Below, piece by piece: positions 51,907 to 64,000 of a DNA stretch of 64,000 nt. The notes under the pieces are model-generated. The model did not search any database. It was not told where the DNA came from and worked only from the letters and a program-made list of their open reading frames with translations. The stretch comes from Aureobasidium sp. EXF-3400 (lineage: Eukaryota > Ascomycota > Dothideomycetes > Dothideales > Saccotheciaceae). The stretch spans positions 1 through 64,000 of the forward strand of contig SWBL01000111.1 in assembly GCA_024195585.1 (NCBI GenBank). The letters are read 5' to 3'. The number at the start of each line of letters is the position of its first letter. The stretch's first letter is position 1. The position numbers and the translations under genes are program-made.

Positions 51907-54302
51907 ATGCATTCTGCCATCTTGGTCGCTGCTTTTGCAGCCTACACTTGCGCTCAAAATCTCGATGCTGATGCCATTGCTCAAGCCGATCCCATACCTA
52001 CACCCGACATTCCTGTTGTCTATTCTACCAGCTTCGACTACGCACTTCCTGCTGCGACCATCATTGCTGAGACCATCGCATATGATGCTTCTGCCGCAGC
52101 GGCATCTGCTTCTGCAGATGTCGCCGCCAACGCCAACGCAGCTCAACCCACGGATGCGGTCTCAAAACGTGACGATGCATCTTGCGCGGCTCTCCAAGCT
52201 AAAGTCGGGAACTTCTATATCTCACCCATCAGTAAACTTCAGTACACTGTCAAGTGTGGCTACGACTACAGTGGTTACGACCTCGCAGCAGTTTCAGGTT
52301 CCTCCTTTGCCAATTGCTATGACAAGTGCGACGGCTACCCTGGATGTGTCAGCTTTTCCTTCGCTGGAGGTCCTGGTGCCGGTACCTGCTATCTGAAGAG
52401 AAGAGGTGCTAACACTGCTAACCCCAATGGCGGTATCAATGGAGGTGCTCTGGTCAACATGCCCACTCTCGCTGCCAGTCTTTGTGTTGCTCAACCCACT
52501 GGCATCTCCCACACTTCTTCTCCAGATTCCGACCAAAGCTTTCTTGCCGACAAATACTACTCGGATACCGCTTTGGCCGCTTCTCCTCCTGCAGGATATA
52601 ATGAAGCTTTCAAGAACTTGCAAGCATCCAATAATGCTCTTGGATACCTTGGATTCAGTCTGTTGAGCTCTTACGACACCACTACCTGTGCTGCCCGGTG
52701 TGACAAGGTCAACGGATGCCAGGCGGTAAACATTTACTTCGAGAGAGACCCATCCGGTAAGAAGGCTTATCATAAGCTACATGAAACACGCTAATGATCT
52801 CCAGTCGATCCGAACGATGCTTCATGCACAGATCCTACCTCGTATACTCAAATCAAGGTGAATATTCCCGCTACTTGGACTCGATAGACCCGATGCTAAT
52901 TGTTCAAAAGTGCGTGTATTGGGGAGGTCCCGTGGCCCAATCCAATGCTTTGAACATTGGTCAGTACCGCAACAAGTTCCATGTGGTTATAGCTGGCAGC
53001 AACGGCTACGTCAACCGCTCAATCGACACGCCCGCTGGCTACACTGCTCCAACCTACCTTGGAAACTCAATCATCAACGCACCCAAGACTGATTGTGCGG
53101 ATTACCCCAATCAACTCCAAAACATTCTCTGGTCAACTGGTCCCTTTGATGCTGGACGCTGCGCAGCCGCTTGCTCTGCTTACAATGCCAACCCACCTGC
53201 CAGCGGTGTAGCTCAGAGTTGTCAGTTCTTCAATACATATGTACTCAAGGGCAATGGAAAGGATGCAGGACAGTATTGCGCTCTCTACCAACAAGCCTTC
53301 CCTTCGTCGGCCTCGACCAGCTCGAGTGTTAACATTGGTGGCGTCACCTACACATATGGCTACTCTTACACCTTCACCAATGCCACTACCGCTGGTGGCC
53401 CCGCTATCCCTTGCGCAGTCGCCTCGGCTTCAAGGATCATTGGCTCCTCTACCCTTCAAGGATTCTGTTCCACCCTGCTAGGATTCAACGCACCTACTTC
53501 CACAGCCACGGTTGTTGTCAGCCCGACAAGCACCATCCTATCCACCATTGTTCCTGCCGCAAGTTCTGTTATCAGCACTCAGGTCATCACCACTACTGTA
53601 TCCACCTCAACACGCGTTCCTGCAAAGCGTGCAGAGCAGCTACAGACTCCAGCAGCTCTTTCCTTCCCTGCTTCCGTCATCAGCGCAGCCTGCAGTCTCC
53701 AGGCCTCGAGTGCTAGTTCAACTATTCTTACCACAACCACATCCACTGCCTCTACCGTCTTGTTCACCAGCCTGACGACTGCGACTGCATCCACCACCAC
53801 CATCATCGTAACCAGCACAGCCAAAGCAACCGCAACAGCTAACCCCAACGGCTGCTCCCAAGCCGCTGTTTGTAAAGCCGGACAGAAGATGCCAACATAC
53901 TCTTGCCCTGGTCAAGGTAGCGACGGTCTATGCGCCTGCGGTACCGATGCAAAAGGAGCCAATCTCTGCTATGCCGCCGACAAATGCACCAAACTCTGCG
54001 ACAACAGCAGTGACTGTACAGGCTTTGGGAAAGTGAGCATGGTTTGTGTCTTTGACACTTGCTGCAATAACAGTGGGTCGGCGAGTGCGGGTAAGGGTAA
54101 TTGTATGCCTGCTAGCACTACTTGCATGAATGCTGGGTCGGCGAGCAGGATGTTTAAGCGTGGAGAGAGGAGGTTTGGAGCTGTGGTGAGGAGACAGGAA
54201 GCTACTGAGGAGCAAGAGGAGTGTACGGCTTTGTCTTGCCCTGGTACTTGGGTGGATGAAGATACTGGTGTTGTTGTCGATGGTATTGATGGTCAGCTTT
54301 AA
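51907..54302 (+). CDS. Large secreted Cys- and Ser/Thr-rich protein (PAN/apple-like segments), 3 exons
   Basis: Exons are 51907-52756, 52805-52857 and 52911-54302; the product is 764 residues. The signal peptide is MHSAILVAAFAAYTCAQ. A dibasic KR at about residue 93 (AVSKRDDASC) may be a Kex2 site. Two apple/PAN-like modules are suggested by CGYDYSGYDLAAVSGSSFANCYDKCDGYPGCVSFSF and TTTCAARCDKVNGCQAVNIYFERDP. A further Cys-rich part (AGRCAAACSAYN) and a Ser/Thr-rich stretch likely to be O-glycosylated follow, then a C-terminal Cys-rich domain (CAADKCTKLCDNSSDCTGFGKVSMVCVFDTCC-like spacing). Many Dothideomycetes encode such adhesion-like secreted proteins of unknown role. No GPI signal is evident at the C-terminus. 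Confidence 0.85.
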
Positions 54303-54367
54303 GTACGCATTGGTGATTGGAGTTCAAGAGGTTTTATGTTAAATATACACGTTACAGACTATAACCT

Positions 54368-55331
54368 TCACGAGTACTTTGCCACGAACTCCGCAACCGC
54401 AGCATCCACCTCCTCAGGATGACTGAACGACAAAAAATGCTGTCCGCCATCCACAACCTTCAACTTTGCATCCGGACTCCCCACAAACATTTCAATCTCC
54501 CTCTTCGCATTAGCAACCGAATACACCACATCATCCGTCCCATGCAGCCACAAAACCGGACACTTTACATCCGGCAATCTCGCATGCAAACCATCTCTAT
54601 CGCGCAAATTGATAGTAGCCATTCTAGCTCTTTTTCTGCCTTCATCACCAGTGTAGTTGTTTGCGATTTCGTTGCGCCAGAAGTCGCGGACGGAGGAGGG
54701 GCAGGATTTGCCGAAACCGATGTCGATGAGGAAGTCGGAGAAGGTGTTGCCTGGGCGGAATGAGTCGTCTGAGGGTTTGCTCCAGCGTTCGATGTCGGGG
54801 GTGAGGTCGGAGGGGGCGTTCCAACAGCCTAGTTCGCGCGTTTTGGGGGATTCGAAGTCGAGACTTGTTCCTAGGGGAATTATACCGGTGATCTGTATTT
54901 TTGTTTAGTTGGTGTTGATCCTCTTTGCTTTGGTTATGTCATTTGCTTACCTTCTCAGGAGCCAATAAAGCCATTCTCACAGTAATCCAACCGCCTTGAC
55001 TAGTTCCCAGTACGAAAACACCTTTGCTTTGATCTATCTTGCCTTGCTTTTCTAACTCTTGCAATACTTGAATGTTCATCCATGCTGTATCCCAGTAAGT
55101 CCAATTTTCGACTTTGCAACGTGTTTGACCGTGGCCGAGTAGTTCGATTGCGAGAAGATTCATCTTGGAGGTGAGGTTTTTGTTGGCATATTGGGTTTTG
55201 TAGAGTTCGGAGGAGGTGGTGAAGGAATTGACGAGCACCAAAGTGGGCTTGGAGGTGTCCAGGCCGGGGGTTTGGTAGGAGGCGTCGATGCCGCCGAGAT
55301 GGGGGACGTGGATGGTTTGAGTGTTAGGCAT
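54368..55331 (-). CDS. Alpha/beta hydrolase fold protein, 2 exons
   Basis: Exons are 55331-54951 and 54892-54368 with a 58-nt intron (GTAAGC to TACAG); the product is 301 residues. LVLVNSFTTSSELY marks the first strand and oxyanion region, LLGHGQT the following loop, VLGTSQGGW the nucleophile elbow with Ser111, WLHGTDDVVYS the acid and VDGGQHFLSFSHPEEV the catalytic His. This is a complete Ser-His-Asp triad of the AB hydrolase 1 family (esterase, lactonase or C-C hydrolase). There is no signal peptide. Convergent with the large secreted protein gene, 65 bp apart. Substrate unknown. Confidence 0.9.
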
Positions 55332-58300
55332 TGTTTAGTGAGTTGATGACTTTGGTTCTGAAGATTTTGGCAGAGGAAGGGCTTTGGATAGGCTGGTGAT
55401 GATTCTTATATTTCGACAGAGTTCCGTTCATCCGTATATTCTTCCATAGTTGCTGTGTTACAGGATAGTTATCTTCCTTGAAGGTGGGGAGATGTCGTTG
55501 ATACAACAACCGAGAAGCGGGGGTACATGACGGGGCGTTGACGTGCCTCCAGGTACCAACCCTCTGTACATCATCAGTCCGAAACACACTCTGTGCTATA
55601 GCCGCGGTCATCATGTACCCTAGCATTAGAATCCTGCGGGTATCATGTAAGCAGGTTTTACAGTCTGTACTGTTGATTTATGCGAAAACTGGTAAATGGA
55701 TAATCTCGAGTGCCTGCTTAGCAACGATGTAGACGTCGACGTCGGCATTGCATACCATATCCTGCGTGTAGAGATCAACAGTGAACGCCGTGTAATGGGT
55801 GGGGTGTCGAAACACCTCGGTCAGGGATAGTTCTTACCGAGATGACAGTCGAAGTGTGCCTCCTTTCCGAGGACGTAGAGCTAGGAGAAAACATCGACTC
55901 TGCCGATACTTGGATCAGGACGAGGTCCGCAACCCAGACACTGCTTTACAGTCAGTGTTGTAGAGTGTGGGCTCAAGATACTGCATTGCAACGGAGCATA
56001 TGCCATGGTCGTATAGGTATTGATCGCCTCAGTCGTCATCAGGCGAATCATGTTCATCATCCCATTCGCTGCTGGCTGTCGACTAACTGCAAAGCCAACG
56101 CGTTTGAGCATCTCAGTGAGATGCATCAATTCACTATCAGCTTACTCTGCGCTTGGCGGAATGAGCTTGAGATGGGATTTGATCATTCCCATCCTCCCGC
56201 TTCCGATCTTGCGGAAGCTTCAGCTGAATTGGCAAACAAAGGCCCGGCGGATCGTATCGGAAGAGCACTCATATACCGAGTCAGTCTTTAGATTGCTTTT
56301 CTCGTCGTCAATAGCTGAGTTTGTGCAAGTCATTTGATCGACAAGCATTCCAAAGCTCGCAAGATACGAGTACGTGCATGGATTCTCTATGTTCATTTCA
56401 ACTGTCTGCTGCAGAGATCAAGCTCGGATTCGCTTTCGTACAGGTACCAAACTGTAGAGCACTAGAGAAATGCTCTGGCCGAGGGGTCCCACGCAGGTCC
56501 CCATCATACTGTTCGTCGAGTTTGACAATGGCGCTGGGGGCAGATGGTAGGCAACAGGAAGGCGACTCCTGTTCAGTCTTGAGGTGCTTGGGTCTGCGGC
56601 TCAAAAGGTCGCGGTCCGGTCACGGTGGGGTCGGGTCAGTGCGCGGTCTAGCGTCCCCGGTCGGATGATCCCGGTGGGATGTCCTTCCCAAGTTTCCCTT
56701 CGCTTTCCGTCGACAGATCAACGAGCCTACCTAAATCTCACGCCATCATCTCGCATCTGCTTGATACATGTAATTATTCGAACATCTGGTAGACTCCACT
56801 TCCATCATCAAGTCTCACCATCCCGCCCAACTGGTCACTTGCGGCGTTCGTGTACGGTGCGTCGGTGCGATCTCCGAAACGTTCCAATCAAGCCATTCTA
56901 CTTCGAGTCGCGGCTCAAGTCGACTGTTGACGGTTGCGAAACGGTAACTTATCTTCCCTCTGCAAAATAAAACAAACCTTCTTGCCTGGCCCCTTTCAAC
57001 AAATTGGGCCATGACTAGCCAGTGCTATTGCCGGCACACCAACGCACAATACTTCACTAAATCCGACTGGGGAGATCAGTCTTGAGGAGACTAGAACAGG
57101 AAGTGTTCGAGCTTACCTTTTACTCTTCGCATCTACTCCGAGCTATTGGTCTATCGCAATTCGCACATGATGGCATCCTCTCTCTCACCAACGTCTTTCA
57201 TACGATATACGCACACAGCAATCTAGCCGTCTTTTGTTTGAGCAGCGGAACGTACTCGAGGAAGCTATTGCATGATCGTCAGGACACGATATCTCTGACA
57301 ACGTCAGGGAACATGCGACACTCGTGTGTTTGCTCTCTGTCTTCTGTGCGCACCTTCATGCAGGACTCGGCACAGTGGTGATGCTCGCAATGTTTCGAGT
57401 ATTCCACCACCCTGATTTACTCTTGCCTCGCTACAGCGAGTCCTTCAACGAAGGACATGCAAAGCAAACCTATTCTCAAGCTGGTAGCGTCAAGAACTTT
57501 CGCATCCTTCGCACTTTGCCTCTTTGCTCGTCTTCTGATGCGACACCACGATGCGCATGAGCCATATATGCCAAACTACTCAGCTGCTCCTTCCCAAAAA
57601 GGCATCTACTACATGACGATAGCAGCCTGACACTACATTTCTGACAGGCCTAGAAGTTACTTGGATAGCTTTCCAAATTATCAAAGGGTCGAGCCGTCCA
57701 ACCTGAGCATGCGAGTCATTCTGGAACGGTAGAAATGCTTGGCAGGCACGTTCTGGGAAGCCGATCTGGAGCGCTGGACCCTGAAGTCGAACTTCATCTC
57801 CAAATCCATACGAGCGACGATTGTCCACCGAGAACAGCAACCTGGCCCGGCGTGAGGTTCTGGTCACTATCTCAGACTGTCTGGGTCGGATACAACTGCC
57901 CGGCCATTTGATCAAATGGACCACTGTCATGATTTTCCAAACTTTAATTCAGAGTTTGAGCAACGCGTTTAGCCGGCAGTCCAACGTGGATGAATCCCGA
58001 CGTTGGTAGTTTGATATCGACGTTCCAACGTAGAATCCATTACTCGGAGCATCTCACCTTTCGTCCATCAAAGCTGTGCTCTCCTCGAAAACTCCCGCAA
58101 TCAGACAGAGATCGCTGCAAATCACCAGGAAAGACCAAAGCGAGACAATCAGCAATTTTGTATTGTAGCTTCGGCGCCGAACGCCGTTGAGGTGGAATGT
58201 ATTTGACCCCGTTATGGCACGATCTGTGCTTGCTTCTGTTCCCGCGCGCCAACTTTGTCATTCGATACTCTATTGAATGCTTTACAGGATCTCCGTTCAT

Positions 58301-58639
58301 GAATCGTTACGACGTCTTTCCTTACCACCGACCATGGAGGATTTTCAAGCTTCTTACCGTGTGTTCTTGGCCGAATATATACAGCAACTGCCGATAGTTA
58401 GCGTCCGTCTGCGCCAAACGCTGATGTTGTCCGTCAAGCCTCATGTGAAACTAGATGAGCCTCGTCGTGCGGATCTTGGTTGACAAATCTGGTACCACCA
58501 TACTTACTTTTCTTACACTTGCTGACCCCAACCTGCTGTCTTTCTATAGATACCTACTCGTTCCCTCGGCCGGCCTGAACTTGTCTACCCTCAGACCTGT
58601 CTTTCCCCACCATTCGACCACCTACTTGGAACCGTCAAC
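55332..58639. other. Gene-poor stretch, about 3.3 kb
   Basis: The longest gap of the window. Open frames are under 150 codons on both strands and none has a recognisable domain, signal peptide or splice-joined continuation. A GC-rich patch lies at about 56.5-56.7 kb. No terminal repeats, reverse transcriptase or transposase motif was recognised by eye; degraded repeats cannot be excluded. Confidence 0.5.
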
Positions 58640-59940
58640 ATGGCAAGTCAGGCACAAATCGATCAGATTATGCTCTTAGTTGATTCGGGCATACCTTTAA
58701 CCGAAATTCCTGCTGGTCGTCCACCTCCGGGTCAGGTGTCCCATCTTCACCATGCGATTGGCAGAACACATATGATCACAACATGCGACATCATCTGCGT
58801 TATTATTGTATGCACTGTTGTTGCTATGCGAATGTATACACGCGTTCGCCTTCTTAAGAGCCTGTGGTGGGATGATTGTGAGTCTGCTCTAGCCATACCA
58901 CTTAGGCCAGAGGCTAACACAAAGCTCAGGGTGCACATTATTCGCTCTCGCATGCTGGATAGGAGAAACTGGATTGTTCCAATACGCCTGCAAGTTCGGA
59001 GCCGGCAAGCACATTTACGACATTAGTGTCGCGGACCTCTACCCAAACCTGTTACGCGGCTGGGTCGTCTGTGCGATCATGTATAGCATTACCATGCTAT
59101 TCTCGAAGATGTCGATTTTGTTGCTTTACCGCCGCGTTTTTCCAATTGCCAACTTTGCAAAGAGCTGGTGGGCTGTGACCTTCTTCACGGTGGCCTACTC
59201 AGTCGGAGGTATTTTCGCATCTTGGTTTCAATGCAGACCAATGGAGTCCGCCTGGTGAGCCGCAGCAAGAACACCAACCAAATCTGTCTCTCTAATTGTG
59301 ATTACATAGGACCCTTGATGTCCCTTCAGAATACTGCATCAGCACTGAAAAGTTCTACACTGCGAACGCCGCCTTGAACGTGGTCTCCGACATTCTGATC
59401 CTGCTTCTCCCTGTTCCTATCGTTTGGGGTTTGAACACCGACATCAGGAAGAAAGTTATCCTCACCGGCCTCTTTTCTATGGGTAAGCGTCAATCAAAAC
59501 ACCGAGTTCCCAAAGCTGCCAATGACTGACACTGCAATCTAGGATCCATCTCTTGCCTTGTCAGTATCCTCCGCATGCGATCTATCATTGTTCTGTACAA
59601 ATCTGGCTTCGACGACTTGACCTGGGGACTCGTGGAAGTCGTGCTATGGTCACAAGCAGAACTCACCGCAGCCATGATCTGCACATGCACCCCTTGCCTT
59701 CGACCATTATTCGAGAAGGTCATTCCCGCATTGCGATCCGTCACCTCAAGGAAGGGCACACACGGAAGCAGCACTGGAGGATACCTTCGTACAGGCGATT
59801 ACGAACACAAAAGCACGGCGAGCAAGTCACAATCTCTCGCGGATATCGAGATGGATGCTGGAATCCGAAAGAAGGTCACTGTTGATGTCAGTGCGATGGG
59901 TTCTGACAGCGACAGTCAGAAGAGCATCATGCATCGCTAG
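58640..59940 (+). CDS. Fungal rhodopsin-like seven-TM protein (PTH11-related integral membrane family), 4 exons
   Basis: Exons are 58640-58877, 58930-59254, 59310-59482 and 59543-59940; the product is 377 residues. The extracellular N-terminus is short. Helices are ITTCDIICVIIVCTVVAMRMYTR, CTLFALACWIGE, AIMYSITMLFSKMSILLLYRRVF, VTFFTVAYSVGGIFASWFQCRP, ALNVVSDILILLLPVPIVW, a helix around GLFSMGSISCLVSILRM and one around VVLWSQAELTAAMICTCTPCLRPLF. WWDDW at the first loop and the LYRRVF, CRP and PLPVPIVW-type motifs are those of the fungal rhodopsin-domain family, which is abundant in Pezizomycotina and partly acts in host or surface sensing. The C-terminus is Ser-rich and cytosolic. Ligand unknown. 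Confidence 0.92.
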
Positions 59941-60582
59941 GCTTGTTCTGGCATTCGTGTGGGATAAACATTGCTCAAGAGAAGAACACAGGATCAACTG
60001 AGCGGCATGGTCCTCAACGAATATCGCTTGCAACGCAGCAGCAACCCTTTCTTATACATATAATTTTAAGCGCCTTTTCTCTTCTACTCATACGTTCGTA
60101 CTGAACGAACAAAGACGAATTCAACTTTTTGGCTATCAAAATTTCCGGGAACTCGATGTGTTGTTCACATGCTTGGATATCCGACAAATGTTACAGTATA
60201 GCTTGAGGCCTTGACTGCTTGATCGCCCTCAAAGACTTGATTTCAGGCATCTTGACATAGTCTAGTGTAGGAAAGTAAAGTGGTCCAAGGATCTTCTTCT
60301 GCACTTTACCAATAGCATCTCTTAGACGCAGTACAGTCGGCATCTTATACTCAGCTGGCTTAGAGATCGCAGGTCATCTCACAGTCTCTTGAGCATCGCT
60401 GCACTGCGGTGACCGAATCAGGCAGGTATAAGTAATCTATCTTACCGATATTTAGCCGCAGTATCGACCTTTCACAACATTCACACCTCTGATTCTATCC
60501 CACTACACCATTCTCTCAATCTTCCCAGAACCCACTATTTCCGACACTCTTGCGACTGCTACAATCACCAGATCCCACCAAA
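59941..60582. other. Intergenic region
   Basis: About 640 bp; no gene is supported between the 7TM gene and the acetyltransferase gene. Confidence 0.5.
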
Positions 60583-61260
60583 ATGGCAGATCTCAAACCT
60601 TTCACTATCCACACCCAACGACTAATTATCGTACCTTCTTTTCTCTTACTCGAAAACCTGCCATACAGAGAATTATACTCTTCTCTCCACCGCATGCCTG
60701 AGTTTACGACTATGGCATTTGGCTCAGCCTGGGGAACAAAAGACTGGGATGCCTCCACCATTTACCCAATTATTTGCCGCGAAGTGGGAAGATCGTGGCG
60801 AGTACATGGGATGGGAGATTTTGGCGTCGGGTTATTGCCAATAACCACTCTAGAATATGGAAACAGTGGGCAAAGGTGGGAAGTGTTAAAGGCAGATGAG
60901 GTAAATCTGCAAGAGGTGCAATGGATAGGTTACGCAGGTGTCAGGGACGCGACAACAACATCAATGTCTGCCGAAGCCTCATCCCAGCCCACCACAAAGC
61001 CATGGACACAGATGATAGAACTACGTTACGGATTTTATCCCTCCCACTGGAGCAAAGGCTTTGGCACTGAAGCCGCGACAGCAATAATGGGATGGTGTGA
61101 GGAAAGCCTTGGTGTGCAGAGATTCATTGCAGAGACAGAAGCGGAAAATAAAGGCAGTGCGAGGATATTAGGAAAATTAGGGTTTGTGGAGATTGATGGG
61201 GAAAAAGAGGTTATCTGGGGTACGGAGGGGACGAAAGAGTGGGAGAGACAGGTAGGGTGA
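60583..61260 (+). CDS. GNAT family N-acetyltransferase (RimJ/RimL-like)
   Basis: A single-exon protein of 225 residues from the ATG at 60583; a weaker non-ATG extension begins at 60550. TQRLIIVP is the usual first strand of RimJ/RimL-like acetyltransferases. IELRYGFYPSHWSKGFGTEAATAIMGWCEESLGVQRFIAETEAENKGSARILGKLGF holds the acetyl-CoA binding part (Q/S-x-G-x-G/A as SKGFGT) and the late strand with N-x-x-S-x-R-x-L-x-K-x-G-F. Substrates in fungi are unknown and could be amines or protein N-termini. Convergent with the GH3 gene, 109 bp away. Confidence 0.9.
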   Translation: MADLKPFTIHTQRLIIVPSFLLLENLPYRELYSSLHRMPEFTTMAFGSAWGTKDWDASTIYPIICREVGRSWRVHGMGDFGVGLLPITTLEYGNSGQRWEVLKADEVNLQEVQWIGYAGVRDATTTSMSAEASSQPTTKPWTQMIELRYGFYPSHWSKGFGTEAATAIMGWCEESLGVQRFIAETEAENKGSARILGKLGFVEIDGEKEVIWGTEGTKEWERQVG

Positions 61261-61369
61261 GAGGAGATGGTATTGCTTTTGTGGGCTTTGATGTTCTTTC
61301 GAAGCAGAACACCGCAGCCGGGAAGGATCAATATATAGTATCATACAACTACAAAACTCAAGTTTGAAC

Positions 61370-63825
61370 TCAAACAACAAGCCTACCCTCCAACTTAACA
61401 TCCCTACTACTCTGTCCCACCCACACCTTATACTCACCTTTCTGCAATTTCCATGCTTGAGCAACAACGTCCCACACACTCAAATCTCTCCTCGTCAAAG
61501 GCACACTGACCCTCTTCTTCTGTCCCGGCCTCAAAGCCACACGCTCAAAGCCTCTGAGCTGTTTCTTCGGCGCATTGGGAATACCCACATAGACTTGAGG
61601 AACCTCATGAGCTGTTACGTTTCCAGTATTTGTGATATCAAAAGTAACGACGAAAATCTCATCCCAGAGTCGAGGGTGGCCGCCGGGGATGATGGCGATA
61701 GAGGGGTCTGGGTAAGTTGACAGGTCCCCATCGACAAGTTTTGCGGTATGCAGGGCAGAGTAATTAAATGTCGAATACGATAATCCAAAGCCGAATTCGA
61801 AACGGGGTGTTATGTTATAGAGGTCAAAGTGGCGGTAATCGATATACACACCTTCTGAAAAGTTAGACTGCGGGTGAGGATCAAAGGATATTGTCGAGTT
61901 GAGTAAATCGCCATAGTCTTCTTCTCTTTTGGCGACTGTGTAGGGCAGGCGGCCAGAAGGCGAGACATCACCATAAAGAATATCTGTTAAAGAGTGTCCC
62001 GATTCTTGACCGGGTAGACCTGCAAAGAGAACAGCAGTGATGTTTTGGTGATCGATCCAGGAGTCAACACCACGGATACCAGCACTGTGGATAACGACAA
62101 TGGTGTTTGAGCAGTTGGCTGCTACATTCTTGATCAAGTTGTCGCTGAAATCGTCGGCTAATGTTGTGCGATCGAAACTTTCGGATGCGTAGGCGTTGAC
62201 AAAGACTAAGCAAGCATCGTTGTTGACGTAGGGCGGAGAGGGATTTTCTGAGTAAAAGTCCCAACGCAAAGTTCCCTTGTCTTTGGCGATGCGTTCTTGG
62301 ATGGCTTGGAAGGGTGAGATGACATAAGGAGGTGTGCTGCCACCAGAACCTCCGCCAGTGATCATCGTGCCGTTGAAGGTAGTCCAACCGAAGTTTACTT
62401 CGTAGCCACCGCCATATCTGCTTGGATTTTGCCAGGGAGTTGCTTTGATGGTCGCATCGTAGCCGTATACAGACAAAAAACGAGGATTTTTCAGAGGCAG
62501 GGTGTTGTTGACGTTTTTGACAAGGACAGTACCTGCAGCGCCTATCTCTCTGATCAGATCGGAATGATCAGCTTGCACGTTGACCGGTTCCTGAAGCTGA
62601 AGATTACTGTGCACAGCCGCAGCAGGGTATCCATCGCCTTGGCCGACATGGAAGAATGCCGCCAATTGACGCGTGACCATGTCGTTCAGACGGTCTACAG
62701 TGACGGAGCCATTGTTGACTGCCTGAGTGAGGTTGCCGCCCCAGAAACCTCCATCAGGCATGATCAGATCCAGTCCCGCGTTTGCGGACGCAACACCCGC
62801 GTGATTTGCCTCCCAGTCCGACATGACAAATCCAGCGAAGCCTAGTTCAGTCTTGAGGATTCCGTTGAGCAGTTTGGAGTTTTGGCAACCGTATGAGTTG
62901 TTGGCACGTTGATAGCTGCACATCACACTCCCGACATTCTCACGCAAGGAGTCCATGAACGGATATGCATAGAGCTCGTGCAGAGTTCTGTCATCGACGT
63001 TGGAAGACATGGCTGTAAGATGTCAGCGTTTGATGCTTTAGTGTTCCTCTGGCAGAGTAACCCACATTCGCCTTCTCCAAGAGCGGGATTGCGGCGGAAC
63101 TCTTGTTCGTTAAGAAGCCAATGCTACAAACCTTGTCAGCACCTGAATGCTTCTATAGCCATGCCTTCTCATACCTTTGCAGTAGCAATAACACCAACAT
63201 CCTGTATACCTCTAGTAATAGCACCCATACCCACACCAGCAAGAGTAGGATCCGCAGAAAGGCCCTCCCAATTCCTACCTCCTCTAGCAACTCTCCCAAG
63301 AGGACCAGCAACAGGTCCAAGAGCAATGTTGATACCCTTGCCACGGTACTCTTCACCCAAAGCACGACCATAGGCATACATGAGGTCTTTGTCAAAGGTA
63401 GCAGCAACGTGGATGCCAGCAGGGAAAGCACTGACAAACTCTTGGCCGCGGATACCATCCGGTGCGTCGGCAAGACACATAGGCTCGATCCCTAGACGTG
63501 GCACAGCGCCAGTATTGCCGACGCAGGTTCCTGTGAAGCCGCGGGTGATGTTGACCTTTTCTTCTAGTGTCATTTGAGAAACGAGATTGCGTGCTTGGGC
63601 GTATGCATTGGCCCACTGAGCACTACTTGAGCCATTCCCGACAGCTGCAAGTCATGTCAGTATCGGGTGAAGATTGCTGAGCGTCCAGCGATTCTTACGG
63701 GAAGGATACACAGGCGGACTCTGCCCATAGTAAGGATCAGAAACATTGGTATAGCTCAAGGAAGTATACGCCGCAGCCGGAGCCGCCAATGCAAGAAGAG
63801 CATTGACTGAGAGACCTGACTTCAT
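61370..63825 (-). CDS. Secreted GH3 beta-glucosidase, 4 exons
   Basis: Exons are 63825-63699, 63644-63175, 63123-63066 and 63012-61370; the product is 765 residues. The signal peptide is MKSGLSVNALLALAAPAAAY. Family motifs include MTLEEKVNITRG, DAPDGIRG, GKGINIALGPVAGPLGR, HWLLNEQEFRR (restored by the 58-nt exon 3), GSVMCSYQRANNSYGCQNS and GFVMSDWEANHAG with nucleophile Asp284. The C-terminal fibronectin-III-like domain (VTFDITNTGNVTAHEVPQVYV, then KQLRGFERVALRPGQKKRV) is complete. It releases glucose from cello-oligosaccharides or glucoside conjugates outside the cell. Length fits the family. The splice junctions at exon 3 are supported by family sequence on both sides. Confidence 0.95.
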
Positions 63826-64000
63826 GGTGGGAATCAAAGATGGAGAGTTCGAGGTATGAAGTCCGGCGGGTAACAAACAGGTTAAGTACCTGTTGCCGGC
63901 AGATGAAAGACGTGATCATGCAGATGGCAGACGTGATGAAGCTCCATACCAAGACAAGATACTCATCTTGGCAAATGTATGTTACCCAGTGGAACGAGGA

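Noticed and set aside
55332..58639. Possible degenerate transposon in the gene-poor stretch
   Set aside because: No terminal repeats or enzyme motifs could be recognised by eye. A repeat-library search would be needed to claim one.

Overview
The window is nuclear DNA of a filamentous ascomycete (Pezizomycotina, plausibly Dothideomycetes). It is a gene-dense mix of both strands. Genes are interrupted by short introns, mostly 46-70 nt, with GT...CTGAC/CTAAC...AG signals, and the protein families are fungal (RTA1, Zn2Cys6 regulator, UstYa/DUF3328, DUF4246, DOMON-b561, fungal rhodopsin-like). Gene models were assembled by hand from reading frames and splice signals, and all exon sums given are in frame.

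Left part (1-10 kb): a DUF4246 gene cut by the edge, an alpha/beta hydrolase, an FAD monooxygenase, a Zn2Cys6 regulator, an RTA1-like membrane protein and a BAHD/Tri3-like acyltransferase.

Centre (10-33 kb): the most interesting part, a probable fungal ribosomal-peptide (dikaritin/ustiloxin-type) biosynthetic region. A secreted precursor at 12.5-13.0 kb holds six near-identical 17-residue repeats, each ending in a Kex2-type dibasic site, and is transcribed divergently from a UstYa-type oxidase. Around it lie a Kex1-like serine carboxypeptidase, a second UstYa-like gene, a 14-exon ABC-C transporter, an MFS transporter, a membrane acyltransferase-3 protein, two prolyl-4-hydroxylase-like dioxygenases, a third UstYa-like gene and a 51-residue secreted peptide with a proline-rich tail. 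The inferred logic is secretion, Kex2 cutting, Kex1 trimming of basic ends, UstYa cross-linking of the tyrosine-containing core, possible hydroxylation or acylation, and export. Decayed pieces (an ABC relic, a short cation-efflux gene) lie inside the region.

Right part (33-64 kb): mostly ordinary genes. They include a DOMON-cytochrome b561 protein, an M3 metallopeptidase, a hypothetical protein, an AIM9-like phosphotransferase with an in-frame stop plus a duplicated fragment of its 3' end, an aspartic protease, a cyclophilin, a DHA1 transporter, a second BAHD acyltransferase, a large Cys/Ser/Thr-rich secreted protein, an alpha/beta hydrolase, a 3.3-kb gene-poor stretch, a rhodopsin-like 7TM protein, a GNAT acetyltransferase and a GH3 beta-glucosidase. 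No tRNA, rRNA, CRISPR or intact transposon was recognised.
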